Positions 10,601-54,130 of a stretch of DNA of 64,000 nt are shown piece by piece. Position numbers and translations under genes: made by a program. Below the pieces are notes generated by a model. It was not told where the DNA came from. It was given only the letters and a program-made list of their open reading frames with translations, and did not search any database. Location: the NCBI RefSeq assembly GCF_040958095.1, contig NC_091172.1:28641209-28705208 (forward strand). The letters run 5' to 3'. The stretch comes from Procambarus clarkii. Lineage: Eukaryota > Arthropoda > Malacostraca > Decapoda > Cambaridae. Position 1 is the first letter of the stretch. Every line of letters begins with the position of its first letter.

Positions 10601-11244
10601 GGCTTTTTGGAGCCATTATAATAATATTTATAATAATAATAATATTTTATTTAGGAAAAGTACATACATAGATGCAGAGTTACATTCTGATTGATTTATA
10701 GCTGTATCAATGGGACACATCTGACCCGCGCCACATTTCTACCTGGCGCCACCAACAGCTAAACACAGAACACAAATGCCTCGTGGTAGCACCATGGATC
10801 AGCTGACGCCATAAACACAACACACCGCCCTACGGTGCGGCAAGTCTCCCTCTAACACACACCTCTGTTCTAGTCGCCGCTCCTCTACCTACACCACAAC
10901 GCGACAAGCACTTTTGAAGCTCTTATCATCCTCGACATCACGTGTCTCCCAACATGTGTACTGGTGCAGTTATCGGGAGGACAAACCCTTCATGCAAACT
11001 GCACCTACTATGAAGAAGAGCTTCAAAGTGCGGCGGAAATAGCCTAGAATTGATTTAGAAGAAATCCCAGCTTGTGGAGCAGCTATGGCGGAACCTCCCT
11101 CCTCTCTCACCCAGCGTTTGTGAGTCAATGTAGAAACTATTACTAAATTGGGAGGGACCGTAAAATTATTACTGATCATATGATCAAATTTATATTATTA
11201 AATTGATGAAATTTCAAAGTATTAACTCAAGATTTCTTCTACGT

Positions 11245-11640
11245 TGAATTAATAATGATAAGGACTGTTCCTGAACAAACAGCCTAAATATCTCACAGTG
11301 GAAAGATTGATGATATTCGGGAGAGATATAAGAATTTTCCACTAAGATTCTAATATTTCGTTGATTTGTCTGAATGTCTATTTGTAGCCTCTTTATTGGC
11401 TATGTACTTACGTATGTACTTATTTACTTACGTAAATATACATACGTAAGTACTTACTTACGTATGTATATTTATGGCTATGTGCTTACGAGTAGTCAAA
11501 ATTATTTGTGTGTGTACGTTTGGTATCATACTTCATGTGTAAAGGAAGATATGCCTATGTTTATCCACCAGAATGTTCAAGGGTAGTATGTGGATGAATA
11601 CACTTATTTAAATTTCAATTCAGTGGCACTAATCATAACA
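11245..11640 (+). mobile_element. LINE 3' fragment, same family as 6027-6689
   Basis: It matches the earlier copy along GGACTGTTC..GAACAAA, GGAAAGATTGATGATATTC, GAGAGATATAA and TGTCTGAATGTCTATT, and ends in AATTTCAATTC. A local insertion of TACGTA-type palindromic repeats (about 11,400-11,475) breaks the homology. It is non-coding. Confidence 0.7.
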
Positions 11641-11804
11641 AAAAATTTCAATTCAGTGGCACTAATCATAACAAAAATGGTAGCTGAAACATTTAACACC
11701 TATTCTGTATACCACGTGTATCGTACAGTATCTGTCCTATAACACCTGTTGTCCACAGCACCTTTAATGTAGAGACCCTATGTATTTCCCCTATTATGCA
11801 GCTT

Positions 11805-11872
11805 ACCTTGAGGTTACCTTGAGGTGATTCCGGGGCTCAGCGACCCCGCGGCCCGGTCGTCGACCAGGCCTC
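11805..11872 (-). repeat. SINE tail fragment (GGGCCGCGGGG family), minus
   Basis: It contains TTGAGGTGATTCCGGGGCTC and CCGCGGCCCGGTCGTCGACC, the reverse complement of the 3' body of the tRNA-derived SINE that is complete at 50,950 and 58,757. The tRNA-like head is missing. Confidence 0.8.
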
Positions 11873-12389
11873 CTCGTTGCAGCACTTGTCTTGCTTAGTA
11901 CGTACTCTGTACATCACCTGTTTTGCAAAACACCTCAAGAGCTGAAGTACTGTTGAGGTGTTCTCTGTACTTCTCTGAAGTACAGAGAAGTACAGTACTT
12001 CTCCTACACAACAATGTTCAGCACAGCACACTTTGAGTCAGCATGAGACTTACCAACACAATACACTCCTGCCACTGAGGAAGTATACACTGAACGCCAC
12101 CCTTATGATCAATTCGTTTTATATCAAATTCTTATATAAACGAAATACTATCATACATGTCGCTCGTGTAAACAAGTGTCATAAGTGTATAAGAATGTTA
12201 TTCAGTTTATGAGTAAGCACGTAGTTTGACGTGGCGGAGGTTAGACATATATAACAATGAGTTTGGGCGGCTATAAGGGGGGTGAGAAATAGCCTAAGCT
12301 GCTCTATCCCTTTGAGATGTTCTCTTTTTCCTTGTCTCAATAAACATACTTGAACTTGGGGGGCTATACCAGCCCGTTCTCCTAAATGG

Positions 12390-12790
12390 TATAGAACATA
12401 AGAATGAATGAAACTCCAGAAGGCCTATACGAGACCTATTTATATCTTTTATATCCACCCTACTATAAAGCCTATACGAGACCTATTTATATTTTTTTTA
12501 TATCCTTCCAAGCTCATTCATATTTAAGTCTAGCCAACACTTGAAACAATCCGGTGAAACAATGTCTATTTTGTTACCCGGTAATTTGTTCCATAAATTA
12601 ATCCTTTTTCCAAACCGGTATTTACCCAGGTCTTTCCTGAATCTGAACTTCTCTAAATTATATTCATTGTTTCGTGTTCTATTCTGTGTTACTAGAGTAA
12701 AAAAACACCTTATTTATATCATCTTTAATACCCTTTCATATATTTATGTTTTCTCATCATATCAGATTGGTTATATTCATATTCACTCAT
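12390..12790. repeat. Interspersed repeat (AGAACATAAG / AAGGCCTA type), long copy
   Basis: It starts TAGAACATAAG, contains AGAAGGCCTATACGAGACC in an approximate duplication, then TTGAAACAATCCGG, TTACCCGGTAATTTGTTCCA and TTACCCAGGTCTTTCC. A related shorter copy lies at 52,978-53,110. It is probably an antisense LINE fragment, which is inference from its resemblance to repeats common in decapod genomes. Confidence 0.6.
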
Positions 12791-13349
12791 GACCTATAAT
12801 GTATGATGCATTTTTTACACAGGTTTTAAGCCTAGCGTCGTAATTCACCTGCCTCCTAACAGATGGCAGTAATATTTTTGGTTTTACCAATCAGATTGAT
12901 GGTAACAATTTACCTCTGATCGCTTGGCCAGTTTCACAGCTGTATGAATCAGTGCCGCACTCTCCATTAGGCACAGTGCCTAGGGCCTACGAAACAGTGA
13001 GTACCTACTAAAAATAAAGGGAGAACGTTTCTTCCCGTTTTTCTACGTGATATTAATTGATAATGAGGTACCGGTACTTCTTTCCATTTATCTATTAATT
13101 AATCTTCTTAGTATCTATTTATGTTACTTGTTTATTTTCTATACTATTATATTTAGGCATATTCTGGCCACAGACGAAAGCAAAATAGTAGGTACTAACC
13201 TGTTTTTTTCAGTGAATATGCTGTTAAATGTGGCCCCATATCTTTGAGTTGCCTAACGCCTACGGAAGTCATAATTCGTCCATGGTTATATCAGAGAAAG
13301 AGCAGGCCAATCATCTACGTGAAATCAGAAACATTACAAAGAATTTGTC

Positions 13350-13481
13350 AGTGTCAGAGTAGTTAACAAATGGACTGCATTAGGCAGTGATGTGGTGGAT
13401 ACAGGCTCCATACACAGTTTCAGATGTAGATTTTACAGAGCCCAACAGGTTCAAGAATCTGTACACCAGCTGATTGATTAG
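13350..13481 (+). pseudogene. LINE ORF2 extreme C-terminus fragment
   Basis: The frame reads SVRVVNKWTALGSDVVDTGS and continues IHSFRCRFYRAQQV to a stop at 13,481. The V-V-N-x-W-x-x-L pattern followed by a charged F-x-x-x-F stretch is the usual end of CR1/RTE-like LINE proteins. No upstream coding sequence remains. Confidence 0.55.
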
Positions 13482-13644
13482 ACCAAAGAGAAAAAACTCA
13501 ACCCCCGCAAGCTCTTTAAGAAAGTACTAATCCTTAAATTATGCCATAGTGCAGGTAGGTAACTTTTGTCTTATAGTGAAACTTGGTCCCAGGTTTAACT
13601 TCGGAAATAATAATTCACAGCACAAAGTTGACTTTCTCCAGCCA

Positions 13645-14420
13645 GGCCTATCAACATCTGGAGGGTTATTAAGGCCTATCAACATCTGGAGGGTTATTAA
13701 GGCCTATCAACATCTGGAGGGTTATTAAGGCCTATCAACATCTGGAGGGTTATTAAGGCCTATCAACATCTGGAGGGTTATTAGGGCCTATCAACATCTG
13801 GAGGGTTATTAAGGCCTATCAACATCTGGAGGGTTATTAGGGCATATCAATATCTGGAGGGTTATTAGGGCATATCAACATCTGGAGGGTTATTAAGGCC
13901 TATCAATATCTGGAGGGTTATTAAGGCCTATCAACATCTGGAGGGTTATTAGGGCATATCAATATCTGGAGGGTTATTAAGGCCTATCAACATCTGGAGG
14001 GTTATTAGGGCATATCAATATCTGGAGGGTTATTAAGGCCTATCAACATTAAGGTGGTTATTAAAATCACTTAACCTCTAGGGGGGATTATTAACGATTA
14101 TTAACCTCTGAAGGGTTATAAAGGCCTATGAACCTCCGGAGACTTATTAAGGCCATTAACCTCTGCGTGGTAATTAAGACCTATCATCCTCTGGAGGGTT
14201 ATCAAACCACTCAATCTCTGGAGGGTTATAAAGACCACTCAACTTCTGGAGGGTTATTAAGACCTATGAATCTCCTGGAGGGTTTGTAAAGTACTCTCAA
14301 CTTCTAGTGGGTCACTAGGGGCTATTAACATCTGTAGGGTTATTAGGACCTATGAACCTCTTGAGGGTTATTCAGTCCATCAACGTCTGCAAGGTTATTA
14401 ATCCATAATAAGACAACCTC
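13645..14420. repeat. 28-bp minisatellite with a decayed flank
   Basis: About 14 well-conserved copies of GGCCTATCAACATCTGGAGG plus GTTATTAA run to about 14,050. Variant copies have GGGCATATCAATATC. Diverged copies with CTCTGGAGGGTTAT continue to about 14,420. The array is homogeneous at its left end and degenerate on the right. No coding frame is convincing. Confidence 0.95.
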
Positions 14421-15007
14421 GTGTAAATATCACTTAATACTACAATTCTTAGAGGATGTGAAAATAAAAATATATAATAATAAAGCATAACTAGTTTATT
14501 GATAAATGTAAAATAAATCAATGAAAACACGACCGTATGGTATCCTCTTGCATCAGACTTTATTAATGTTCACAGATAATGACCAAAATCAGTCTTGTAT
14601 CATCAGACCAATTATATATTGTTACATTACTACCGTCCACAAAATGGTCATGAGGCTCATTAATAATAATAATTTATAATACTGCAAATATTACTACTTC
14701 TATTCCTACTATTAATGATAATACTAATAAAGCCACCTTATCAGAATCAAATAAAAAGAGGGGGTAACGCGCAACAGTATAGGGTGTGTGTGCGAAGTAA
14801 TAATCCAAGAAGGCACCAAGCCGGGAAGGCTATGTAGCACCAGGAGGGGAGGGGGTTGTGTGGGAAAATCATGAAAGCTTTGTGAGCTTCACCAAAGACA
14901 AGCTGGTTTTGTGTGGTATACCAGTGTCAGGGTTTATATCCCGGTAAGTCTCCAGAGCCAAAGACGATGTTCCGCAGTCTACCTCATGGCGAGGCTTCGG
15001 TAGTTGA

Positions 15008-15415
15008 GCCCAAGGGCTCTGGTAGCCTAGCCCAGGACAAGGGCTCTGGTAGCTTAGCCCAGGACAAGGGCTCTGGTAGCTTAGCCCAGGACAAAGGCTC
15101 TGGTAGCTTAGCCCAGGACAAGGGCTCTGGTAGTTGAGCCCAGGATAAGGACTCTGGTAGCTTAGCCCAGGACAAGGGCTCTGGTAGCTTAGCCCAGGAC
15201 AAGGACTCTGGTAGCTTAGCCCAGGACAAGGGCTCTGGTAGCTTAGCCCAGGATAAGGAAGTGATAACCTAGCTTAGGACGAGGTTCTGGTAGCCTAATC
15301 CAGAAGGAAGGTCTAGTAGCTTAGCACAAAACGAGGTTCGATAGTCTAGTCCAGGGGCAAGGCCCTGATAGCCTAGCCCAGAACGAGGTTCTAGCCCAAG
15401 ACGAGGCTTTGATCC
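15008..15415. repeat. 27-bp minisatellite with a decayed flank
   Basis: About nine copies of GACAAGGGCTCTGGTAGCTT plus AGCCCAG run to about 15,260, then diverged copies to 15,415. The period keeps frame, so both strands show open repeats (for example LAQDKGSGS or PLSWAKLPE). There is no start, splice or family support for translation. Confidence 0.95.
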
Positions 15416-15994
15416 CCACCTTATGTAGGACGTGTTTGGGTGCGCTGTTTTAGCTAAGTATGTTATTAGTCAGTATTAACACTGATGCAGGATAAATACA
15501 TTGTAATGCAATTTAACAATACATTTCATTATACATTACATGCACAAAATATCCCAAATATGTTCGATTACAGAATTAGCTAAAAAAATCATAAATTATG
15601 TTCAATACTGTATATACAGTATAGTCATTATTTCCGTTAATACATGTTTAACGTATTTACTCATTAATACACTCAAAATTTGTATATTGTACAGAAATTT
15701 AACAAAAAACTTTACATATGTTAGATGCATTTATTAAAAATGATGAATAATTAACATGGCACCTGAAATATCTAACATGGCAAAAAATTTAATTTTAATA
15801 ATAACAAATAAAACATAACCTAATGTGATTCAGTTTACCATATCAATGCAACGATAAATCACATTACGTCCTTAGCTTGACAGTCGTCATAATATTGCCT
15901 GCCTTGGGAAGTGAATTCTCCAGACAAATGAGGCAAATTTGCTGTCAAAACTGCAAGGGGAAACAATGGCGTCTCTCGACATGCAATAGCTATC

Positions 15995-16230
15995 TAGAAA
16001 CATTTCTTCAGAAGCACCAATGCTATTAGAGAACAACGTTTCTTCAGAAGCACCAATGTTTTATTAGAGAGCAACGTTTCTTCAGAAGCACTAATGCTTT
16101 ATTAGAGAGCAACGTTTCTTCAAAAGCACCAATGTTTCATTAGAGAACAACGTTTCTTCAGAAGCACCAAATGCTATTAGACAGCAACGTTTCTTCAGAA
16201 GCACCAATGTTTCATTAGAGAGCAAAACGT
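15995..16230. repeat. 36-38-bp minisatellite, about 6 copies
   Basis: The unit is about TTAGAGAGCAACGTTTCTTC plus AGAAGCACCAATGTTTTA, with 1-2-base indels between copies. Confidence 0.9.
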
Positions 16231-16904
16231 AAAGAGGATTCGGACTGTGGTTCCGTTAGACTCAGGGGAATGTGCAAGTGAAGTCTAGCTGAACGCACAA
16301 TGAGTTTATTCCCAATGATACCATTTCATCTTGGGGAAATTGAACACAAAAGGATTAAATGTGGGTGGGCGTACAATTAAGGCACAAAAGATAACCGCCT
16401 TCTATAATATGCACAGGTATAGCTTATAATTAGAGAGAACTTGCACTTAAAATTATATTTGTTCTTGTGAAAATACAGAAAATCGGTAAATAGGCTATGA
16501 GATCATTTTATGATTGTTATTCCCTGGCAACTGAACAACAATGTGAAGTAACTCGAAATACAATAGAACGAACACTAGTTTTGTATTACCTAACTACGTA
16601 TTAAGTGATGAATATCACCACAGTATATATCTTACATTAAGTAGTATTGCTGGGCTGGTTAAGTACGTCATAACGTCAGTGGTGGCACAAGGAACACCAT
16701 TCTCTTAAAGAATACAAACTTAAAAGTCTTAAAAGTCTTTGCTTAGATAACTATATACAGTACTAACTTGTTTTACTTCTTTAGTTGTAATAGTCTAATA
16801 GTCAAACTTAGTGTGGCTTACCCAGACAGGTTCATCGACAATTTTCCCAAGATACGGGCGAGGCTTTCCGCAGGGTCACTCATCCTGTTACTGGCCAGCT
16901 CCAA

Positions 16905-17395
16905 CGGTACTTAACCTGGTTGATACCTGGTTGATGGGGTTCTGGGAGTTCTTCTACTCCCCAAGCCCGGCCCGAGGCCAGGCTCGACTTGTGAGAGTTT
17001 GGTCCACCAGGCTGTTGCTTGGAGCGGCCCGCAGGCCCACATACCCACCACAGCCCGGTTGGTCCGGCACTCCTTGGAGGAATAAATCTAGTTTCCTCTT
17101 GAAAATGTCCACGGTTGTTCCAGCAATATTTCTTATGCTTGCTGGGAGGACGTTGAACAACCGCGGACCTCTGATGTTTATACAGTGTTCTCTGATTGTG
17201 CCTATGGCACCTCTGCTCTTCATTGGTTCTATTCTACATTTTCTTCCATGTCGTTCACTCCAGTACGTTGTTATTTTACTGTGTAGATTTGGTACTTGGC
17301 CCTCCAGTATCTTCCAGGTGTATATTATTTGATATCTCTCTCGTCTTCTTTCTAGTGAGTACATTTGGAGGGCTTTGAGGGCTTTCAACCTGCTG
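16905..17395 (-). pseudogene. LINE ORF2 C-terminal fragment (CR1-like) with 3' end
   Basis: The minus frame is open and reads LQMYSLERRRERYQIIYTWK, ILEGQVPN, then RGPRLFNVLPASIRN and VDIFKRKLDLFLQGVPDQPG. This is the region after the reverse transcriptase in CR1-like LINEs. It ends with an Arg/Ala-rich tail and a GGTATCAACCAGGTT-like 3' end. A copy of its last 140 bp is at 38,620-38,760 in the other orientation. Confidence 0.75.
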
Positions 17396-17404
17396 AACGC
17401 TTGA

Positions 17405-19009
17405 ATGCGCTAGAGATAATATGACCCTGGGATACATTCTGGGTAAGTGTAACTCTTGGCTAGGTCCCATGTAAGAGATTTAAGGGTTGAGACCTTGAAA
17501 CTAGAACTATAAATATACTGACCTTCAGTGGTAACTCTTGAACCAAATTTTGGATTTGTCTGAACTCTTTCGGATTTGTCTGTGCTTTCCCCTGCCACAC
17601 GTGATTGTACTACATAAATCTTTCGACATGTTTTCTTCCTGACCAATGTGTTTAAGAACATATTTTATATCCTCTATAACAGGTTATTCCTACGAAAAAA
17701 ATAAAAATATTTTTTTCTATTTCACAGTTCCTAAGAAATGTGGTGCCGTTCATGAGCAGCATTTCCCTCGAAAGTAACTTGTCAAGGATAATATTTTTTT
17801 GCAATGTTTCAGTAGTGGCTTTTTATTGTTGACAAGTCAGTCCCAAGGCACTACGTTCTGTTCTCTTTGTTCCAATAGTGTAAGTGGAAACTATTGTTAT
17901 TTGTTCCAATCGTGTAAGTGGAAACAAATGTCCTCATGACCTGTCTATCTGAAGCTTAACATTAGTGAAGAAATGCATCTTGAAAATTATTTGAACATCA
18001 CTGGAATTCAGTCTTGTAAATATATACAAATGCATTTAACAAAACCTAAAAACTGTTCAATAATGACTGACTATGAGTATCTTACCGTGAATACTGAAGC
18101 CAACCTTCCTGTATTTACAACTATATATACATTAGCACTGCTAACAAACCCAGCTTTTAGTGAATTTCTGCATGCTTACATATTCTATTTAACAACAAGT
18201 TTCAGCTATTATGCCCTCCAGTGAAGGCAATATGACTGATTTGATAATATTCACCATTTAATGTTTCAAATACGTTATAAAATCACTACTGTTGTCTACT
18301 ATTTCCTATGCTACATATGACGAAACGTTGTTGTTTATCACTGAGCATATTAAGGTCACTAGCTCAAAGAGGTTTTTAGATCTGAATGAACGTAGTCCAA
18401 CCATTACTTCCTGAGATCTAATGTGTAAATTCTTCAGAAAATGAAGTTTGTATTATCCCCCATTCAGTGAAGATATTTGCCGATTACTGGCAATTGGAGG
18501 CAATTTACTGTTTATAAGAATTTCCTTACCACAGAGAGATGTTAATGGGATAGTTCGCTTAAAATTGCAATGCATAACGTAAGACTAAGAAATCATTTAC
18601 TAAGAATATTGTTATTCCGTTAATTTTGTCGCTCTTAAGTTATTGTTTAATAACATATTTCTCACTTATGATTAATTATTCAGTATTATAATGCTCTAAT
18701 ATTAATAATCTAGCATGAGACATAATGTGTATAGAAAACAATATATATTTACATATAGAGAGAGACATACACTCTCTAGTCGGCCTCCGGATCACAAACT
18801 AGGACAATAAAACCCACACGAGGAAGCAGAACGAGAATACGGGTTGTGTCAACACACCGCCAACCATCCTGCTTCTTAGAAGCTCGAAAACAACTGAAAC
18901 AGGTCGAAGTGCTGCTCAGATGTCTTTCAGGGTCGTCAACCTTGTTTCTAATGGAAGAGAGCATTAGCAGAGACCTGTTTCGCCAAACTATGTGTAACTC
19001 CTTCGGATG
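17405..19009. other. Intergenic AT-rich stretch, no gene recognised
   Basis: I see no coding exon or complete repeat here. A 30-bp segment with TTCCAAT.GTGTAAGTGGAAAC is present twice (about 17,870 and 17,907). If exon 19010-19475 is used, the right-hand part would be its 3' UTR and downstream DNA. Confidence 0.4.
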
Positions 19010-49642
<30,633 letters not shown>

Positions 49643-49699
49643 CTACGGAGGGAGAGGGCCTGTTAGTGGTATAGGAGAACTCCGTTAACCGGGTGGAGA

Positions 49700-50580
49700 G
49701 TGCTATGAAATCTTGGTTGGGCCGGTGGAAAGATGCGTGTCAGTTGCATATTGTGTTGGGGATATGAGAGCTTCGATAAAGAGGGCAGTGATGTTGGCTA
49801 ACTGGTGCAGGTATAGGCGCCTCTTTAGGGTGGGTGGAAACAATAGACTCCTGTGTGTGAGGATTGGTCTATAGTGATTAATTTTGGATAAATACATCCG
49901 AGTAGTTTGTAGGGTGGTAGGAAGCGCATCTTCACAATTTTGCAAACGAAAAAAAAAACAGCTAAATGGCATAAATCTAAGTTAAAGTTTCAGGATGGGC
50001 GTGACTTGATTACTCATTCTGTGCTTCCACTGGGTACAGTAGTGTCTCCTGTCCTGGTTGTTCCCATGTCCATAGCAGACGAGGCTGCTAGTTCATATTT
50101 GCCACCTGCGTTTCATCTCTGACAGCATCGCTATCTTTGTAAACAGAAAACCCAGGAATCCCGCCACGCTTCGCCCAGCTAGTCGTACACTACAGTATTT
50201 GCCAATATATATATTATTCATCACAGACACAGACACCACAGTTGTGTGAATCTGTATGAGAACACAGTAACGAAAAAAGTTGTACGCATTTATACGACTC
50301 TTGGTATCAACACTAGGCTAAAGAGAGTGAATAAAAAGACAAATTATCGGCCAACATTATACGATAATTGTCAAGTAAGTAAAAAAGCGAGGTTAGCCAG
50401 CTTGCAAGGAATATACCCCTAGCAAAGTGTCTAGTTAATAATTGGCATGGTCTCGCAGGCACTAACAGGGAAAAAGGTAGTGGTGCATACAATTAGGCGG
50501 GTGGAATTCCCTTGCTTGTCATTCATCTGTTGCTCTCAAATAATTATTTCTCAAGTCAAGGATGGGCAAGAGATCTGTTA
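49700..50580. other. No gene recognised
   Basis: I see no exon or repeat family here. It may be upstream intron of the AK-like gene. Confidence 0.35.
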
Positions 50581-50589
50581 GTTTAGTAT

Positions 50590-50945
50590 CTGCCCCAATA
50601 GTTCGGTTTGTTCTTGACTTACGGTCGGGAATCCTAGGTTCGAATCCCGGACGGGACAGAAATGGTTGTAACTATTAGGTGTGAAGGATAGATGAAATTG
50701 TTTATGTAATAGTCTAAGAAGAGGTGTGAGAAAGACCTTGAGTGCCCTCTGTTATGCTTTTGCGCTACCGCTCACAGGATGAGTATGGGGTGCATAATAA
50801 ACTAGCCGCCTCCGGCGGCAACAATAAAAAAAATGGTTGGGCACATTTCCTTTCCTCGAATACACCTGTTCACCTCGCAGTAAATAGGTACCCGAGAGTT
50901 AGTCAACTGTTGTGGAGATGCATCCTGGGAAAGTCAGTAGTTCGA
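50590..50945 (+). repeat. tRNA-derived SINE, plus
   Basis: The head has CCCCAATAGTTCGGTTTGTT and CCTAGGTTCGAATCCCGGAC (a consensus B-box). The body has CACCTGTTCACCTCGCAGTA, AATAGGTACCCGAGAGTTAG and GATGCATCCTGGGAAAGTCA, shared with 31,195 and 37,925. It is followed directly by another SINE. Confidence 0.7.
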
Positions 50946-50949
50946 CTTC

Positions 50950-51215
50950 GGGGAAGGGGAGCCGGTGGGCCGAGCGGACAGCACGCGGGACTTGTGATCC
51001 TGTGGTCGATCCTGTGGTTCGATCCCAGGCGCCGGCGAGAAACAATGGGCAGAGTTTCTTTCATCCTATGCCCCTGTTACCTAGCAGTAAAATAGGCACC
51101 TGGGTGTTAGTCAGCTGTCACGGGCTGCTTCCTAGGGGTGGAGGCCTGGTCGAGGACCGGGCCGCGGGGACACTAAAAAAAGCCCCGAAATCATCTCAAG
51201 ATAACCTCAAGAAGG
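50950..51215 (+). repeat. tRNA-derived SINE, plus, full length
   Basis: The head reads GGTGGGCCGAGCGGACAGCA (A-box) and CTGTGGTTCGATCCCAGGCG (B-box). The body has AACAATGGGCAGAGTTTCTT, CCTAGCAGTAAAATAGGCAC and GGCTGCTTCCTAGGGGTGGA, and the tail GGACCGGGCCGCGGGGACAC to ATCTCAAGATAACCTCAAG. A reverse full copy is at 58,757-59,030. Tail-only copies are at 11,805 and 31,010. Confidence 0.88.
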
Positions 51216-51299
51216 GTGGAACCTCGATGTAAGCCCATCGTATAATTTGTATACAAGTTACATATCCCAATAAAAACCGAATTAAAACTTCGCTAGTCA

Positions 51300-51432
51300 C
51301 GGCAGCATACGCTGCCCCAGTCATTACAACATCCACAGCACCAGTCACAGCACCAGTCACTGCACCAGTCACTGCACCAGTCACAGCACCAGTCACTGCA
51401 CCAATCACTGCACCAATTCTCTGCATGACAGA
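51300..51432. repeat. 12-bp minisatellite (ACCAGTCACTGC)
   Basis: About eight copies of ACCAGTCACTGC or ACCAGTCACAGC. The minus frame reads as Thr-Gly-Ala-Val repeats, with no evidence of coding. Confidence 0.85.
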
Positions 51433-52159
51433 CGGCGTGTCACTCATGCGTTAGAGGAAATTAACTTTATTTCTTCAGATAGCGGCAGTAATTACTTGTT
51501 TTATTTATTAGGTCACACAAGCCCGTTTCACTTCTTTGATGTCACGAGATCAGTTTATAAAATAATGTGGCTTGGTACGACATCATACAAGATGAGACAC
51601 GTCTGTTTAAAATGCCGTGACTGGCAACGGTAAAGATATACTCAAACGTTATGGTTTACTGCCTGATAAACATTCTGGAACCGAAGCCGGTTTAGCGGCT
51701 GCTTAAGTGAACGAATAATTACAAAAACAAATATACCTGTTAAATAATTCCTCAGTTAAAAAAACACCATTTTTTTTTGTACATATATAATTTTTTTTGT
51801 AATGATTTCACCACAAAACATGTATGGTATAATTTGTAAATGTTGCGAGTACAAACTTTATATTTAGAGTTAAATTATGTATACATTATATATATATGTT
51901 ATGCTACCTAGCACGTGTCATACTGTCATACTCTCATGATATCCAGCAGTAATTAGTATATAATTAAGACAGCTACCAGTGAACAATAGTAAATCAAAGC
52001 CACTAATAATGGAAAAGTCAGAGTTAGAGCCAGCTCCAAGGAATGTGTTAGTCTACCCTAGATAATTATATATGGCCATGGACTTGCAACATTATTTAAA
52101 GTTGTGGAAAACTTGGAACGCTTAATTTTGAGATTTGGTTGCTAACAACTTTATGATTT

Positions 52160-52610
52160 ACTTCGCTTTGACAGTAACTTTTTATTATTATTATTATTAT
52201 TTTCTACCACAGACGTGGCCACACATTTACAATGCTAACTAGCATATGTACATTTTCTTCTGTCCTCCATGGACAGGGTGAAAGATTTGTCAAACATACA
52301 GTTCAGAGATTTTTATTGAACAACCACAGAAGGTGACAGTAACTGGTCGACGAAGGCTCCCCAGGCCCTGTCAAATAGTTAATAGTACACAAGTGCACTT
52401 TCTCCTAAAGCTTTGTTTTTTCCTTTATTCAATAATGTACAATATAAAGATCATATTTACAGCAATTTACAAAGGAAAATACTACATATATATTTTATAT
52501 AATTCCATGTAAACCAATTTTCCATATCATCACCTAGCATGAGCCGTAAACCCCAAATCTTATAATTGATCCTGTCTCGCAACAACGTCAATCTTTTGTC
52601 TAAGTAACTG
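52160..52610 (-). repeat. LINE 3'-UTR-like fragments, minus
   Basis: The first part follows an (ATT)n run: CCACAGACGTGGCCACACAT and TTCTGTCCTCCATGGACAGG. The second (52,420-52,610) matches 35,100-35,310: ATAAAGATCATATTTACA, CATGAGCCGTAAACCCCAAA and GATCCTGTCTCGCAAC. The family of the first part is not established from this window. Confidence 0.6.
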
Positions 52611-52977
52611 AATATATCATTAGGTTAGGTTGGATTGGATTAGGCTAGGAAGGATCTTATATAACAACAAAATCTGGTGGCAAACTGTCGTATATATGAA
52701 GTTACCTGCATCTGCTTCAACGAAGAATGTATTGTGACTTTTATACCCCAGTGAATAACCTGTCTGGCTGTATACTCTTGCAAGTAAATGAAGATATGAA
52801 AGAAGTTCATCTTAGAGATGCAATATTCTAAATTTCCCGTAGGTTGTGGTGCGTTCGCAGCTCTGGGAACTAACTATTAAAAGCTTTACTGTATACCTTG
52901 CACGCAGCCTAATGCCGTAACCTTACCTACAAATGTTGTAGTGTCATTAAAATTAATTTATTAGAACATAAGCGTAA

Positions 52978-53110
52978 GTGAAACTGCAAAAGGCCTATTG
53001 GGCCAAATGAGGCAACGCCTATTTATATCCACCCAAATTCATTTATATACATGTCTAACTTACAATTGAAACAATACAGTGATCCAGTGCTTATAATATT
53101 ACCCGGCAAT
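52978..53110. repeat. Interspersed repeat (AGAACATAAG type), short copy
   Basis: It shares GAACATAAG, AAAGGCCTATTGGGCCAAAT, CCTATTTATATCCACCC, TTGAAACAATACAG and TTACCCGGCAATTTTTCCCA with 12,390-12,790. Confidence 0.7.
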
Positions 53111-53839
53111 TTTTCCCATAAATCAGTTACCGTAACTATATTTTGATTACTATTATCCGAGGGAAGTTAACCTTCGCCAGAAATATATTATTACCTGACG
53201 TAAAAAGGAGCAAATTCATCAAGGTTTGATGCTAAACGAATTCATCATATGCGATTATTTAGCGCATTGACAATGCGCTAAATTGGGCAAAGATGTTTCA
53301 GGAAAATTTAAATTAAATTAGAATTCACGAGCTGTCCCGTCTATGATTCACAGGGGTCAGCAGACCTTGTAAGAACAGTAGAAGTCTTGTCATTAGTGCC
53401 AATAAAGGTGATTCGCTAAGGTTAAGATTGTACGATCGATCGCGACGGTGACTAAACTTCCGAGAACCTGGAAACGTGTTGTGCTTTCAAATGAATTCTA
53501 TTCATACAATTGTAATTGATTTCATGACATCAGGATTATATCCATGAATTGTCTCAGAAAATTTGTTAATATTTTTGGAGTTTATTATGTTGTATTGAGG
53601 TATTTCGTTATCTATCAACGTTTTCTATAAGTAATTGAAAAAAATATGGAATTATCAAATTTTTCAATAAAACCTATTCAGGTACAGATTATCAAACATC
53701 ACTGCAAAATATGATACCAGATGAGAAACTTGAAAACTTACACAGATATTAAGTATTCTTTATCTTGGTACATATCGTCTTTGAAAACTAATTACATATT
53801 TTAAAGTAATATTGTTGCATCTTTGCAGTAATACTGTTG

Positions 53840-54130
53840 CATAATTGAAGCCATACTCCTGCAGCTCTCACCATTTGGTTACCATTTGGTCCGGGAGACA
53901 TCTCCCGTCACGCAGGGTGCAGTTGCGCCTCCACAGATCTCCAGTATCATCTCTTGATACTGGTAATGGCTCAAAAGGGCCACCACTTACGGGCTATTCA
54001 TGCCCGTGCCACCTCTTGGGTGGCTTAATCTTTATCAATCATCAATCCTGCAGCTCGACGGACTCACCATAGCCCTTGCTGCTTGAAACTTTTTGTTCCG
54101 AGTAGTTGAATCTAAAACAACAATAGCATC
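53840..54130 (+). repeat. Interspersed repeat with CAACAA-type end
   Basis: Contains TCCGGGAGACATCTCCCGTC, CAGTTGCGCCTCCACAGATC, CACCTCTTGGGTGGCTTAAT and then GACTCACCATAGCCCTTGCT, TTCCGAGTAGTTGAATC and ACAACAATA. The last part recurs at 59,785-59,850 and, reversed, at 10,544-10,600. SINE-like, class uncertain. Confidence 0.65.

Noticed and set aside
13645-14050. CRISPR-like array of 28-bp repeats
   Set aside because: Repeats are directly adjacent without unique spacers, and the genome is eukaryotic. It is an ordinary minisatellite.
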